Positions 1-8,811 of a stretch of DNA of 64,000 nucleotides are shown here, piece by piece; position 1 is the first letter of the stretch; each line of letters begins with the position of its first letter. The notes under the pieces were generated by a model. It did not search any database and had not been told where the DNA came from. It saw only the letters and a program-made list of their open reading frames with translations. The stretch lies in the NCBI GenBank assembly GCA_947652615.1, contig CANTDX010000003.1:1-64000 (forward strand). Direction: 5' to 3'. The translations under genes and the position numbers were made by a program. Origin of the DNA: an uncultured Dorea sp. GTDB taxonomy: Bacteria > Bacillota > Clostridia > Lachnospirales > Lachnospiraceae.

Positions 1-348
<348 letters not shown>

Positions 349-350
349 AA

Positions 351-429
351 GCTTAGGCTCGGTCTCTCACGAGCCTTAGCGTTTAGACGCTTCGCAATAC
401 TTAGCGAGGTTTTTCACGAGCTTAGTATT
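351..429 (-). other. Tandem hairpins in the 16S leader
   Basis: Two consecutive stem-loops lie directly upstream of the mature 16S end. The first (351-380) pairs GCTAAGGCTCG with CGAGCCTAAGC with one mismatch, the second (396-429) pairs AATACTAAGC with GCTAAGTATT with one mismatch. Both have the same loop-side motif GCTCGTGA, so they look like a duplicated element. A further perfect hairpin GACATC-TTTC-GATGTC sits at 511-526. They probably belong to the pre-16S leader (processing or antitermination); that role is inferred from position only. Confidence 0.6.
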
Positions 430-625
430 GTCGAAGCATCCTTTAGTTCAATCCGAGTCAAGAAAAATGCTTAGCTTTTCTTTTCCCGTTTACTTTACTG
501 TTTTAAGGTTGACATCTTTCGATGTCTCGTTCTGAATTTTTCTCTTATAAGAAATTTTCAGGGATGTTGTCTATTGTTTAATTATCAAGGTTCGTCGCTG
601 TTGTCTCACTTGCGACAGCTATGAT

Positions 626-654
626 AGATTACCATATCTTTCTCAGCTTGTCAA
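626..654 (-). promoter_or_regulatory. rRNA operon promoter, proximal (TTGACA-N17-TAATCT)
   Basis: On the minus strand a perfect -35 TTGACA (654-649) is followed after exactly 17 bases by TAATCT (631-626) inside the string ATATGGTAATCTA. It is preceded by an A/T-rich stretch that could act as an UP element. The same arrangement recurs about 100 bases upstream, so the rRNA operon has tandem promoters. Confidence 0.8.
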
Positions 655-726
655 CAACTTTTTTCACTTTTTTTAATTTCTTTTTCGCCGTCATTTCTCA
701 AGTTGCTTTCATCTGACAGCCAAATT

Positions 727-755
727 AGATTACCATATTTGACGAATCCTGTCAA
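727..755 (-). promoter_or_regulatory. rRNA operon promoter, distal (TTGACA-N17-TAATCT)
   Basis: Minus-strand TTGACA (755-750), 17-base spacer, then TAATCT (732-727). The flanks AAAAAGTTGTTGACA and ATATGGTAATCTA match the proximal promoter almost exactly, indicating a promoter duplication. Upstream runs of T and A (756-790) are typical of strong rRNA promoters. Confidence 0.8.
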
Positions 756-787
756 CAACTTTTTTACATGTTTTTCCAAAAAAATAA

Positions 788-886
788 AGAGGCTGTCATG
801 CAGTCTTTCATCCATACAATATATAGATATGAACCTCTAAGATTCATCACATATATTGAAGAGATACATACTGCCGTCCAGCCTCT
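788..886 (-). terminator. Possible terminator after cvpA (long-loop inverted repeat)
   Basis: AGAGGCTG (886-879 on the minus strand) can pair with CAGCCTCT (795-788), which is followed by TTATTTTTTT. It would end transcription from the cvpA operon before the rRNA promoters, but the loop is about 80 bases, so this is only a candidate. Confidence 0.35.
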
Positions 887-926
887 ATTTTGTCCAAATT
901 AATTGCAGCCGTACAGTTGGATTCAT

Positions 927-1841
927 TTATTTAAATATCGTAGCCAGCTTCATCACCGGATTAAAGTCATACAATACCTTCAGGAATTCACTCTCCTGTA
1001 TCATCTCGAAGAACATCTTGCCAACCGGAGTCGTGAAGAATAACGTGACGAACAGATAGAGCAGCCAGACGATCACCAGCGCTCCCAAGGCTCCCAGAAG
1101 TCCGCCCAGAAGATGATTCACCGCGCCGACCCCCGGAAGATCCGCCACGATATCCAGCGCGAACACAATCGCCCTGAAAATAATCGTCACCAGCAGAAAT
1201 GTACACAGGAAGGATACAATATTGATAAGCAGCTTGGCCAGATAACTCCCCACATACTGCGCGAAGGTCTCCACCCCCAACTGCTTGTAGATCTCACTGT
1301 TGTTGTTCTCCGTCAGCAGCTTCTTATACACCTCCGGAATATCTGCGTTTTGGATCACCTCGGTCTGTACATCCCGCGGAATCTCTGTCTCACCCAACAC
1401 CTCCTGCGCCGAACGCTGACCGGAATTCACACCGTCCAACACACTACCGGAGATACCATATTGGGCAAGCTCACTCTTGCTGACTTTTCCCTCCACGATA
1501 TCTTTTATCGTAATCCCATAATCCGCGAGAGTATTCTCATCGACCCCCGCCGCCTTCAAAGCCTTCCTCACTCCCTCTTCCGACAATCCTTCTTCGTTCA
1601 CGCCCAAGATCTGAGCCGCCGCGGCGTCGGTGATCGTATTGCTGATCTGCGTCTCTATCGCATCATCGAGCGGCGTAAACTCTGCAATTGCTTTCGCCAC
1701 AAACGGCGTTGCAAATGATACGATCACGAAAGTAAGCAGTGTCGTCACCAGGGAAACCGTAATCTTGATGGCGCCTCTGACAGCTCCCACTATTATACAT
1801 ATTAGAAAGATTATCATAACTGCTATCAACAACCAATTCAT
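927..1841 (-). CDS. CvpA family membrane protein
   Basis: 304 residues. The N terminus is hydrophobic (residues 1-50 hold two membrane segments with the typical CvpA pattern of a glycine-rich turn, VGAVRGAIK, between them). A soluble insert rich in charged residues spans about 60-205, and hydrophobic segments return at about 205-270 with a glycine-rich LLGGLLGALGALVIVWLLY. CvpA proteins are related to the E. coli colicin V production protein and sit in the cytoplasmic membrane; their biochemical role is not established. The long central insert makes this longer than the E. coli protein (about 160 residues), as is common in Clostridia. It is the last gene of a minus-strand group with the DUF5711 and LysM genes; nine bases separate it from the DUF5711 gene. 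Confidence 0.85.
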   Translation of the reverse strand: MNWLLIAVMIIFLICIIVGAVRGAIKITVSLVTTLLTFVIVSFATPFVAKAIAEFTPLDDAIETQISNTITDAAAAQILGVNEEGLSEEGVRKALKAAGVDENTLADYGITIKDIVEGKVSKSELAQYGISGSVLDGVNSGQRSAQEVLGETEIPRDVQTEVIQNADIPEVYKKLLTENNNSEIYKQLGVETFAQYVGSYLAKLLINIVSFLCTFLLVTIIFRAIVFALDIVADLPGVGAVNHLLGGLLGALGALVIVWLLYLFVTLFFTTPVGKMFFEMIQESEFLKVLYDFNPVMKLATIFK

Positions 1842-1850
1842 ATGTTCTCC

Positions 1851-3098
1851 TTATTTTACAAGCCGGATCTTCTCCATCCCGTCTGTACTCATCACAATGT
1901 ATTTGTTAACACCCATTATCGGGAAGATCTCCAGGATATTATGCTCCATCTCGCCGACGAATTTCTGTATCCCATTCCTCATGAAGATACAGCATTCCTT
2001 CCCGTCGTACATGATCACCTGCCTCTTACAGATCTTCACATTATTGTAATCTCCTGTAAAATCCTTCGATATGACCAGCTTGCCGTCAACACTGTACAGC
2101 CGCAGTTCATATCCTTCCTTCCCCTCATTCTTAAGGATCAGGCCTATATATCTGTCACTGTGAAACACATTCTTAATCTTCTTATCGATATTGACTCTGA
2201 CACTCTCCTGGGGTATCTCCCTGCCTTTATAGATCACAAGACAATCATCCCCGACCGCGGCCGACGTATCCTGATTCATAAAGAATCCAGTAGCCATAAC
2301 CGTATTCTCATATTCCTGGCCGCTCACCTGGTTATCCGTCTCTTTCTCTCCCGCTTCACCGAAATTATAATACATAACCCGTGAAGTGATCTTGCCGTCC
2401 TGCGTGTGGAAATAGAGCACCTGAATCACTTCTCCGTCCTGCGACAACGATACATCCAACGGGTAACCCGTTCCTGCCGGAGAAGTCTTATGTTCCACCA
2501 GAACATTCCCCTTTATATCATAGCAGATCACTTCCGCAGAGGAGTCATTCTTCAGTACCGCACTCACGATTCCCTGTTTTGACACAGATATTTTCTCAAT
2601 AGGCATAGCAGTATGTATCTCCCCCTTGATCCCGTCCTTCTGGATCACGAAGATATCGTTGCCGCCCTTATCTGCGATCACTCCCGTCTCCTGTTCCAGT
2701 TCGATAAACGGACTCTTGATCTGATAAGAGTGATTCCACTGTTCTTTTCCGTTCTGATTAAGATAGGAGATTCCATCTCTGCTGTACTTTAAGATGCCTC
2801 CCTCAAATTCTCTGTAATTATTATTCGCCGCGCCTTCATTCTCATATACTTCCGTTATCCGCACCTGGCTGTAGGTCTGGAGATTCACCAGAAGATAGAC
2901 TCCGACTGCAGCGGCAGCCAGCAGCACAAGCCCGAACTTAAGCTTCCATCTCGTCCGCTTCTTCCTGCCCCGTCCTTCTTCATCCTGGTACTGGCCGTCC
3001 TCACTGTTCAGTTCTTCCAGTATCTCCCTTACAATCCTATCTGTTGGATCCTCTTGTTCTCTGACAACATGAAGGTTTCTATCTTTTCGCCGTTTCAT
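1851..3098 (-). CDS. DUF5711 family membrane-anchored protein
   Basis: 415 residues from the chosen start. A basic, charged cytoplasmic N terminus is followed by one membrane segment (LVLLAAAAVGVYLLVNL, about residues 70-87) and a large outside domain built of short beta strands that resembles a propeller or repeated-strand fold. This matches the DUF5711 family, which I recall as common in Lachnospiraceae next to cvpA; function unknown. I chose the ATG at 3098 because GGGGAG lies just before it, while the upstream in-frame ATG at 3113 has no ribosome binding site. Neighbours suggest an envelope role. Confidence 0.7.
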   Translation of the reverse strand: MKRRKDRNLHVVREQEDPTDRIVREILEELNSEDGQYQDEEGRGRKKRTRWKLKFGLVLLAAAAVGVYLLVNLQTYSQVRITEVYENEGAANNNYREFEGGILKYSRDGISYLNQNGKEQWNHSYQIKSPFIELEQETGVIADKGGNDIFVIQKDGIKGEIHTAMPIEKISVSKQGIVSAVLKNDSSAEVICYDIKGNVLVEHKTSPAGTGYPLDVSLSQDGEVIQVLYFHTQDGKITSRVMYYNFGEAGEKETDNQVSGQEYENTVMATGFFMNQDTSAAVGDDCLVIYKGREIPQESVRVNIDKKIKNVFHSDRYIGLILKNEGKEGYELRLYSVDGKLVISKDFTGDYNNVKICKRQVIMYDGKECCIFMRNGIQKFVGEMEHNILEIFPIMGVNKYIVMSTDGMEKIRLVK

Positions 3099-3153
3099 CC
3101 ATCTCCCCTTCATTGCTATTCATTTGTTTTCTTGATTATATCATATTTTACCG

Positions 3154-4221
3154 CTATGGTAGTAACAATTTTTGTCCGATATAAATGAGATTGCCGTCCG
3201 ACAGCCCATTCATCTTGCAGATTGCTTTCACATGGGATGTATCTCCGTACAGTTTCACACTGATACTGTCCAAAGTATCCCCCTTCTGGACTACATAGTA
3301 ATCCTCGTCTCCTAGCTGCTCCTGTATGGTAGATGTCTCCGGCACCGTCCCTGCCGGCTCCTGCTCGCTTCCTACATCCACCGGCTCCGCCATATTGCCC
3401 GCCTCCACGGCAGCATTATCCTCACTGACCGTCTCCGTCTGCTCTTCCGTCTTATTGACCGACTGGGACAAGGACTCCAGAGAGTCCTGAACCGCCTCCA
3501 TCCTGTCAAAATTATTAACGGTTGAAATACCGATTGCCAGAACTACCACTATCAGCAGTGTACTCGTAAGATATACGAACCTGGAATTCTGTCTTTCCTT
3601 CTCCTCCAGCTTCACCCTTACTGCACTACGAAAATCCTTTGCAGCTCGATCTTCAACCATTTCACAGGGTGTCACGCCATTCTTTTTGCGTGTGGCGATC
3701 ATATAATTCTGCATGGACGGATTCTTCTCATAATAGATATAATGGCCGCCCATCTGCATCAACTCTCCGTATTTGAAGGAATAGAAGACTTCCTCTTTAT
3801 CCAGCGCATCCTTCCAGATAAATACCGTATTATCTTTGGCGAAAGACTTATTATGTATCCGCGAGATCTCTTTCATCTGTCCTGCCGGCTGACCGTTCTC
3901 GATCAGACACCACCCGATCTCTTCGCCGGACGGGAAGAACTGCTTGCGCTCCTCCTTGAGCGCCTTAAGCACATCCTCCTCTATGACAATCTCCGTACCC
4001 TCCATCCGGACTTCCTTCATCCTCATTGCCCCTGACACACAGACCACATCCTGTCCTTCCAGGCTCAGGATCTCGCCAATGAGTATGATGCCGACCGGAA
4101 CTTCTGCTGCCTGCGTTCCAAGCTGGTTCAGATAGATATCCACATAATCTTCTACGTATATTTTAGGCTCATCGCTTACGTTTCCTATCTGTCTTACATT
4201 CTTCGGAAATTGTCTTTCCAT
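3154..4221 (-). CDS. LysM domain membrane protein
   Basis: 355 residues. The N-terminal 210 residues form a soluble domain that I cannot firmly name (it resembles the DUF6128-type domain found with LysM in Lachnospiraceae). A single membrane segment lies at about 215-236 (TSTLLIVVVLAIGISTV), then an acidic linker, and a C-terminal LysM repeat at about 307-355 starting YYVVQKGDTLDSISVKLYGD. LysM binds peptidoglycan, so the C terminus should face the wall. The start is supported by GAGGTGAG ahead of the ATG. It heads the LysM-DUF5711-cvpA group, with 55 bases before the DUF5711 start. The N-terminal domain probably senses or binds something inside the cell; that is inference. Confidence 0.75.
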   Translation of the reverse strand: MERQFPKNVRQIGNVSDEPKIYVEDYVDIYLNQLGTQAAEVPVGIILIGEILSLEGQDVVCVSGAMRMKEVRMEGTEIVIEEDVLKALKEERKQFFPSGEEIGWCLIENGQPAGQMKEISRIHNKSFAKDNTVFIWKDALDKEEVFYSFKYGELMQMGGHYIYYEKNPSMQNYMIATRKKNGVTPCEMVEDRAAKDFRSAVRVKLEEKERQNSRFVYLTSTLLIVVVLAIGISTVNNFDRMEAVQDSLESLSQSVNKTEEQTETVSEDNAAVEAGNMAEPVDVGSEQEPAGTVPETSTIQEQLGDEDYYVVQKGDTLDSISVKLYGDTSHVKAICKMNGLSDGNLIYIGQKLLLP

Positions 4222-4326
4222 ATACTCTCACCTCATTTTGCATATTTTTGTTAATGATAGCATATGGAATTCGCGTATTTTATCAATCGATGGGGTTTGT
4301 CCCGTGAAATTTCCGGCACGTTACAG

Positions 4327-4845
4327 TCACTTTCGACGGGTTGTCTCAAAGGCTCCGCAATACTTGTCTGTAAACGTCGTAATCCACCCTTCCTTCGTCT
4401 TGGGCATCCGGTAAAATGTAACCGGCCACATATGATTAATGATAATATCCTTTTCCGTCTTATTCAGCCAGAAATTCTTCCTTGCGTTGCGGTAAGCAGC
4501 GCCGGGATGGGTCAGCCCGTGGAAATGATCTCCCGTCCTCGCGGCATGCGTATGCCAGTCATACAGGAACAGATCGTGGAGCATCCCCGCCCGCGCCGCC
4601 GAACGTGCATCCAGATGCAGCAGACGGCAAAGCCAGTAATTATAATAGGCAACATTCAGACAATGTCTGTAACAGGTCGTCTTCCCGTGATGAGTATATT
4701 TCTTCATGTGCTTCACCACAGGATGTCTGGCAATATCCCTGATCTCTTCGAAGAATTCTCTTCTCCACCTGCGCCGGAGCTTCCTCATCCGCCGTATCGC
4801 CGCAATCCCCGGCAGCCGGTCTGTCAAACTTTTTAAATTACGCAT
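4327..4845 (-). CDS. HD domain phosphohydrolase-like protein
   Basis: 172 residues, strongly basic at the N terminus (many arginines before residue 50). The HD signature is visible: His61 (CYRHCLN), His90-Asp91 in AGMLHDLFLYDW, and downstream histidines in the segment around INHMWP, matching the metal-binding layout of small HD hydrolases. Substrate unknown. The gene stands alone between the transketolase terminator and the LysM gene and is preceded by an AAGGAGG site. Residue spacing fits a single HD domain with no extra partner domain. Confidence 0.7.
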   Translation of the reverse strand: MRNLKSLTDRLPGIAAIRRMRKLRRRWRREFFEEIRDIARHPVVKHMKKYTHHGKTTCYRHCLNVAYYNYWLCRLLHLDARSAARAGMLHDLFLYDWHTHAARTGDHFHGLTHPGAAYRNARKNFWLNKTEKDIIINHMWPVTFYRMPKTKEGWITTFTDKYCGAFETTRRK

Positions 4846-4930
4846 CTCTCCGACCTCCTTACCCTGCAGATCATACCGTACAGTCGGAAATATTTTACCA
4901 TGAGAACATCTCCTTGTAAATCCTTCCTAC

Positions 4931-4961
4931 GCAAAAAGGATGCGCCGCTGCCGGCACATCC
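4931..4961 (-). terminator. Rho-independent terminator after the transketolase operon
   Basis: On the minus strand GGATGTGCCG pairs with CGGCGCATCC (one G-U pair) around a GCAG loop and is followed by TTTTTGCG. It lies 17 bases past the stop of the C-terminal transketolase gene. Confidence 0.9.
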
Positions 4962-4977
4962 CCTCTTCGCTTACTCT

Positions 4978-5919
4978 TTATTTCACAAATTCCCTTACCT
5001 TCTCGTAGATACTCTCTGAATCCAGCCCATACTTCTTGATCAACTGAACCGCCGGTCCGGATTCGCCGAATACATCATTGATTCCGATCTTCAGAACCTT
5101 CGCAGGCGCCTTCTGTGCAACCACATCGCACACGGCGCTTCCAAGGCCGCCGATCACGGAGTGCTCCTCCACCGTCACGATCTTGCCGGTCTTCCCGGCC
5201 GCACGGATCACAGCCTCTTCATCCAGCGGTTTGATCGTATGCATATTGATAACTTCTGCACTGATCCCCTCCGCCGCCAGCTTCTCGGCTGCCGCCAGAG
5301 ATTCGGATACCGGGAGGCCGGACGCGATGATGGTAACATCCGTCCCTTCTCTCAGCGTGATCGCCTTCCCAAGCTCGAACTTATAGTCCTCGTTCTCATT
5401 GATGACCGGAACCGCCAGTCTGCCGAACCTCAGATACACCGGCCCCACATGCTCGTAAGCCGCCTTCACCGCTGCCTTCGCTTCCACATCATCCGACGGA
5501 TTGATCACAACCATCCCCGGGATCGTCCTCATCAGCGCGATATCCTCATTACACTGATGGGTCGCGCCGTCTTCTCCTACAGAGATCCCCGCATGGGTCG
5601 CGCCGATCTTCACATTCAGATGCGGATATCCGATGGAATTGCGCACCTGTTCAAATGCACGTCCCGCCGCGAACATAGCGAAGGAACTCGCGAACGGAAC
5701 CTTGCCCGTCGTAGCGATCCCCGCCGCAACTCCCATCATATTGCTCTCTGCGATACCGCAGTCGATATGGCGTTCCGGGAATGCCTTCTTGAATACTCCC
5801 GTCTTGGTTGCCGCCGCCAGATCGGCGTCCAATACAACGACGTCCGCATGCTCTTTTCCCAATTCGGCCAAAGCATTGCCGTAGCTCTCTCTTGTTGCGA
5901 TCTTCTTTACATCTGACAT
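4978..5919 (-). CDS. Transketolase, C-terminal subunit
   Basis: 313 residues covering the pyrimidine-binding and C-terminal domains of transketolase, the half that binds the pyrimidine ring of thiamine diphosphate through a conserved glutamate and completes the active site of the split enzyme. Typical segments are visible: ESYGNALAEL near the start, DLAAATKTG, the GIAESNMMGVAAGIA stretch, SFAMFAAGRAFEQ, GVGEDGATHQ-like SVGEDGATHQ and the C-terminal TVEEHSVIGGLGSAV. It overlaps the N-terminal subunit gene by 13 bases, so the two are co-translated. Works in the non-oxidative pentose phosphate pathway in the cytoplasm. Confidence 0.95.
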   Translation of the reverse strand: MSDVKKIATRESYGNALAELGKEHADVVVLDADLAAATKTGVFKKAFPERHIDCGIAESNMMGVAAGIATTGKVPFASSFAMFAAGRAFEQVRNSIGYPHLNVKIGATHAGISVGEDGATHQCNEDIALMRTIPGMVVINPSDDVEAKAAVKAAYEHVGPVYLRFGRLAVPVINENEDYKFELGKAITLREGTDVTIIASGLPVSESLAAAEKLAAEGISAEVINMHTIKPLDEEAVIRAAGKTGKIVTVEEHSVIGGLGSAVCDVVAQKAPAKVLKIGINDVFGESGPAVQLIKKYGLDSESIYEKVREFVK

Positions 5920-6743
5920 AATGCTTCACCTACTTTCTCTAAATCTGCCATTGCCGTAGCATACTGCTCGTCATTCGGAGCGTTGCCGTGCCAGGATGCC
6001 TGATTCTCCATGAAGGAAACGTCCTTGCCCTTGATGGTCTTGGCAATGATCGCTGTCGGCTGTCCCTTTGTCTCTCTCGCCTCTTTGAACGCTGCCGCGA
6101 TCTCATCGAAATCATTTCCATTAATGTTAATCACATGGAAATTAAAAGCCTTGAACTTCTCGTCGATCGGGTACGGTGAATTGACCTCTGTGATCGGTCC
6201 GTCGATCTGAAGGTTGTTGTTATCTACGATCACCACAAGGTTGTCAAGCTTCCTGTGCGCCGCAAGCATAGAAGCCTCCCACACTTGTCCTTCCTGGATC
6301 TCGCCGTCGCCAAGCAGGGTGTATACTCGGTAGCTGTCGCCGGATAATTTGGCAGAGACCGCCATACCAACCGCAGCAGAGATGCCCTGTCCCAGAGAAC
6401 CGCTTGACATATCCACGCCCGGGATGTGCTTCATATCCGGATGGCCCTGCAGATAAGAGCCTACCTTACGCAGAGTGGTAAGATCCTCTACCGGGAAGAA
6501 GCCTCTGTGTGCCAGTGTGGAATAATATCCCGGCGCCGTATGTCCCTTGGACAATACGAAACGGTCACGGTCCGCCTTCTTAGGGTCTGCCGGGTCAACG
6601 TTCATTTCCTCAAAAAACAGATACGTATAGATATCTGCCGCGGACAGGGAACCGCCCGGATGACCGGATTTGGCGCTGTGTACCGCCGTCACGATACCTT
6701 TGCGGATCTCGTTCGCTGTCTTCATCAATTCCAATTTGTTCAT
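5907..6743 (-). CDS. Transketolase, N-terminal subunit
   Basis: 278 residues forming the diphosphate-binding half of a split transketolase. The thiamine diphosphate motif runs from GDG (145-147, LGDGEIQEGQ) to NNN (175-177, VDNNNLQIDG). HPGGSLS (28-34) and SKGHTAPGYYS are further family signatures. Together with the downstream gene it transfers two-carbon units between sugar phosphates. It lies nine bases after the transaldolase-like gene; all three genes share the promoter at 7454-7483. Confidence 0.95.
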   Translation of the reverse strand: MNKLELMKTANEIRKGIVTAVHSAKSGHPGGSLSAADIYTYLFFEEMNVDPADPKKADRDRFVLSKGHTAPGYYSTLAHRGFFPVEDLTTLRKVGSYLQGHPDMKHIPGVDMSSGSLGQGISAAVGMAVSAKLSGDSYRVYTLLGDGEIQEGQVWEASMLAAHRKLDNLVVIVDNNNLQIDGPITEVNSPYPIDEKFKAFNFHVININGNDFDEIAAAFKEARETKGQPTAIIAKTIKGKDVSFMENQASWHGNAPNDEQYATAMADLEKVGEALCQM

Positions 6744-6752
6744 GCCTTCCTC

Positions 6753-7406
6753 CTACTCTCCAAATACAGCCTTGTAATCTGCCTGGAACTTCGCAATACC
6801 TGCATCTGTCAGCGGATGCTTGGTCATCTGCTCGATCACACCGTAAGGAACCGTCGCAATATGTGCGCCTGCCAATGCGCAGTCGGTTACATGCATCGGA
6901 TGACGTACGCTTGCCGCGATGATCTCTGTCTTAAGACCTGCAGTCTCGAAGATCTGCGCGATCTCGGCGATCAGGTCTGTACCCCTTACGGAGATGTCGT
7001 CAAGCCGTCCAAGGAACGGAGATACATAGGTCGCGCCTGCCCTTGCAGCCAGAAGCGCCTGATTGGCAGTGAAGATCAGCGTCACGTTGGTCTTGATCCC
7101 TTCTGCCGTCAACTGCTTACAAGCCTTAAGCCCTTCTACCGTCATAGGAATCTTAACTACCATGTTCGGATGGATCTTGGCGATCTCTCTTCCCTCTGCG
7201 ATCATGCCTTCCGCATCTACGGTAGTCGCCTTCACCTCACCACTGATCGGTCCGTCTACGATAGACGCGATCTCAGCGATCACTTCCTCGAATACTCTGC
7301 CTTCCTTCGCAATCAGGGATGGATTCGTCGTAACTCCGCAGATGACCCCCATGTCATTCGCTTTCCTGATATCCTCTACCTTCGCTGTGTCAATGAAAAA
7401 TTTCAT
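6753..7406 (-). CDS. fsa: Transaldolase / fructose-6-phosphate aldolase family (FSA/TalC type)
   Basis: 217 residues, the length of the short FSA/TalC class. The Schiff-base lysine is Lys85 in VVKIPMT, and FFIDTA (3-8), GVTTNPSLI and the conserved [11 protein letters not shown] loop are all present. Members are either dihydroxyacetone-forming fructose-6-phosphate aldolases or true transaldolases; placement in front of both transketolase halves favours transaldolase work in the pentose phosphate pathway. It is the first gene after the promoter, with an AGGAGG-like site before the ATG. Confidence 0.9.
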   Translation of the reverse strand: MKFFIDTAKVEDIRKANDMGVICGVTTNPSLIAKEGRVFEEVIAEIASIVDGPISGEVKATTVDAEGMIAEGREIAKIHPNMVVKIPMTVEGLKACKQLTAEGIKTNVTLIFTANQALLAARAGATYVSPFLGRLDDISVRGTDLIAEIAQIFETAGLKTEIIAASVRHPMHVTDCALAGAHIATVPYGVIEQMTKHPLTDAGIAKFQADYKAVFGE

Positions 7407-7453
7407 TTTTCTTCCTCCTTCTGAATCACACTGTGTTATTACTGTATGAATTG

Positions 7454-7483
7454 ATTATAGCTTATACGATTAACTCCGGTCAA
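7454..7483 (-). promoter_or_regulatory. Promoter of the fsa-transketolase operon
   Basis: Minus-strand TTGACC (7483-7478), 18-base spacer, TATAAT (7459-7454), about 48 bases before the fsa start. Upstream (7495-7545) is a strongly A/T-rich tract with repeated ATTAAT/TATTAAT words in both orientations, which could be an UP element or the operator of the LacI-type regulator encoded next door. Confidence 0.8.
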
Positions 7484-7496
7484 TAGGCGCAGATTT

Positions 7497-7675
7497 TATT
7501 AATAATTTTTTCTATTAATATTATATATTTATTAATCCATAAATACATTTTACCCGCAACCGTCAAAGAATGCTCCTGTCAAGTGAGATATCCACAGCGC
7601 GCAAAATCTTAAGCATACTTTACCGCAGAGGACATCGCATCAAATCCAGGAGCATTCCAGATTATTAGTAATAAT
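7497..7675. repeat. Inverted repeats between lacI and fsa
   Basis: Three structures fill this gap. First, ATTAAT words in mirrored orientation at about 7497-7545. Second, GAATGCTCCTG (7568-7578) repeated as its inverse CAGGAGCATTC (7647-7657) with 68 bases between. Third, a perfect 15-base palindrome ATTATTAGTAATAAT at 7661-7675, 14 bases after the lacI stop. They may be operators or a weak terminator of lacI; function is inferred only from position. Confidence 0.5.
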
Positions 7676-7688
7676 ATTTGAAAATATA

Positions 7689-8801
7689 TTAATTTTTATT
7701 TCTTTTCACCCGTCTCCCAGACGGCCTGGCATACCCGGTCGTCCCCCTCACGATCAGCTTGGGCTCATACTCCACGTGATAGGTGCTGACCGGTTCGATC
7801 TCCGAATAAGGATTGTTGTGGGACGCGATCTTCTTCATGATAATATCGCAGGCATCCCGCCCCTTGAAGATCACGAAATGCTCGATGGTCGTAAGATCAA
7901 CCTTATGCATGCGGGTAAATAAGGTATTGTCGCACCCCATCACCGACATATCCGCCGGGACACGAAGCTTCGCCTCGTGCAATGCATCCAGTATTCCGAA
8001 TGCGATCATATCATTCAGCCCTACGATGGCGGTGATATCCCGTTCCTCCCTGAGAAGCTCCCAGGTCAGGTCATACCCGATCTTATACTCGGAATCGATG
8101 TGGGCGACATCCCGATCGATCTCTTCTCTGGCCGCCTTGATGATCACATTGTCCTTAAGGCCCGCCTTCTCGTACACCTTCAGGAATCCCTCTACCCGCT
8201 TCGAGCGCTGCTTCTGCCTGGCAGTGAGCGGCGGCGCGATATACGCCACTCTCCGGTGCCCAAGCTCTAAGAGGTGCTCCGCCATGATACTCCCAAGCTT
8301 GGAATTATCAAGCTCCACCGCGTCAACGTCTAATTTCTCATTCTGGTTATTGACGACGGCTACCGGGATCTTCTCTGCCAGCTCCTTCACCAGCCCCATA
8401 AAGCAATGGCTGGGATTACAGGTATAGATAATGCCTAAGGGCCGAAGCTGCCACATCATCTTAAGATAACGCTCTTCCATCTTAAGGTCACGCTGTGTAT
8501 TGCACACGAACAATCCAAATCCTTGTTCCTTCGCGCGCAGTTCGATTCCCTGGAGCAGCATGACATAATAGGGATTCGTCAGATTCGAGCAGAAGACGAC
8601 CAGAAGCTTCTCCTTCCTCGCGCCCTTTCTCGTCTTCCTCTTGGGAGCCGAGTACCCCAGCTCCTTCGCGGCTGCCTCCACCCTGTCTATGGTCTCTCTG
8701 GAAAAAGAAACATTATGCTTTTTATTCAGAACCATGGAAACCGTAGACTGCGATACTCCCGCCGCCTTCGCGATATCCGTAGATGTAACCTTTTTTCCCA
8801 T
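7689..8801 (-). CDS. LacI family transcriptional regulator
   Basis: 370 residues. The N-terminal helix-turn-helix and hinge are clear: VTSTDIAKAAGVSQSTVSMV (5-24) followed by the YSAP hinge region, then a periplasmic-binding-protein-like ligand domain from about residue 65 (LLVVFCSNLTNPYYVMLLQG). The sugar-binding face cannot be assigned to a specific ligand. A basic linker KRKTRKGARKEK between the domains is longer than usual. The gene follows recR by ten bases, so it is probably co-transcribed with the recombination genes, and it faces the fsa/transketolase promoter region, its likely target. Confidence 0.9.
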   Translation of the reverse strand: MGKKVTSTDIAKAAGVSQSTVSMVLNKKHNVSFSRETIDRVEAAAKELGYSAPKRKTRKGARKEKLLVVFCSNLTNPYYVMLLQGIELRAKEQGFGLFVCNTQRDLKMEERYLKMMWQLRPLGIIYTCNPSHCFMGLVKELAEKIPVAVVNNQNEKLDVDAVELDNSKLGSIMAEHLLELGHRRVAYIAPPLTARQKQRSKRVEGFLKVYEKAGLKDNVIIKAAREEIDRDVAHIDSEYKIGYDLTWELLREERDITAIVGLNDMIAFGILDALHEAKLRVPADMSVMGCDNTLFTRMHKVDLTTIEHFVIFKGRDACDIIMKKIASHNNPYSEIEPVSTYHVEYEPKLIVRGTTGYARPSGRRVKRNKN

Positions 8802-8811
8802 CTTTCTCTCC

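Noticed and set aside
4978..6743. Split transketolase as a frameshifted gene
   Set aside because: Two-gene transketolases with a short overlap are normal in Firmicutes and archaea; both halves have their own starts.
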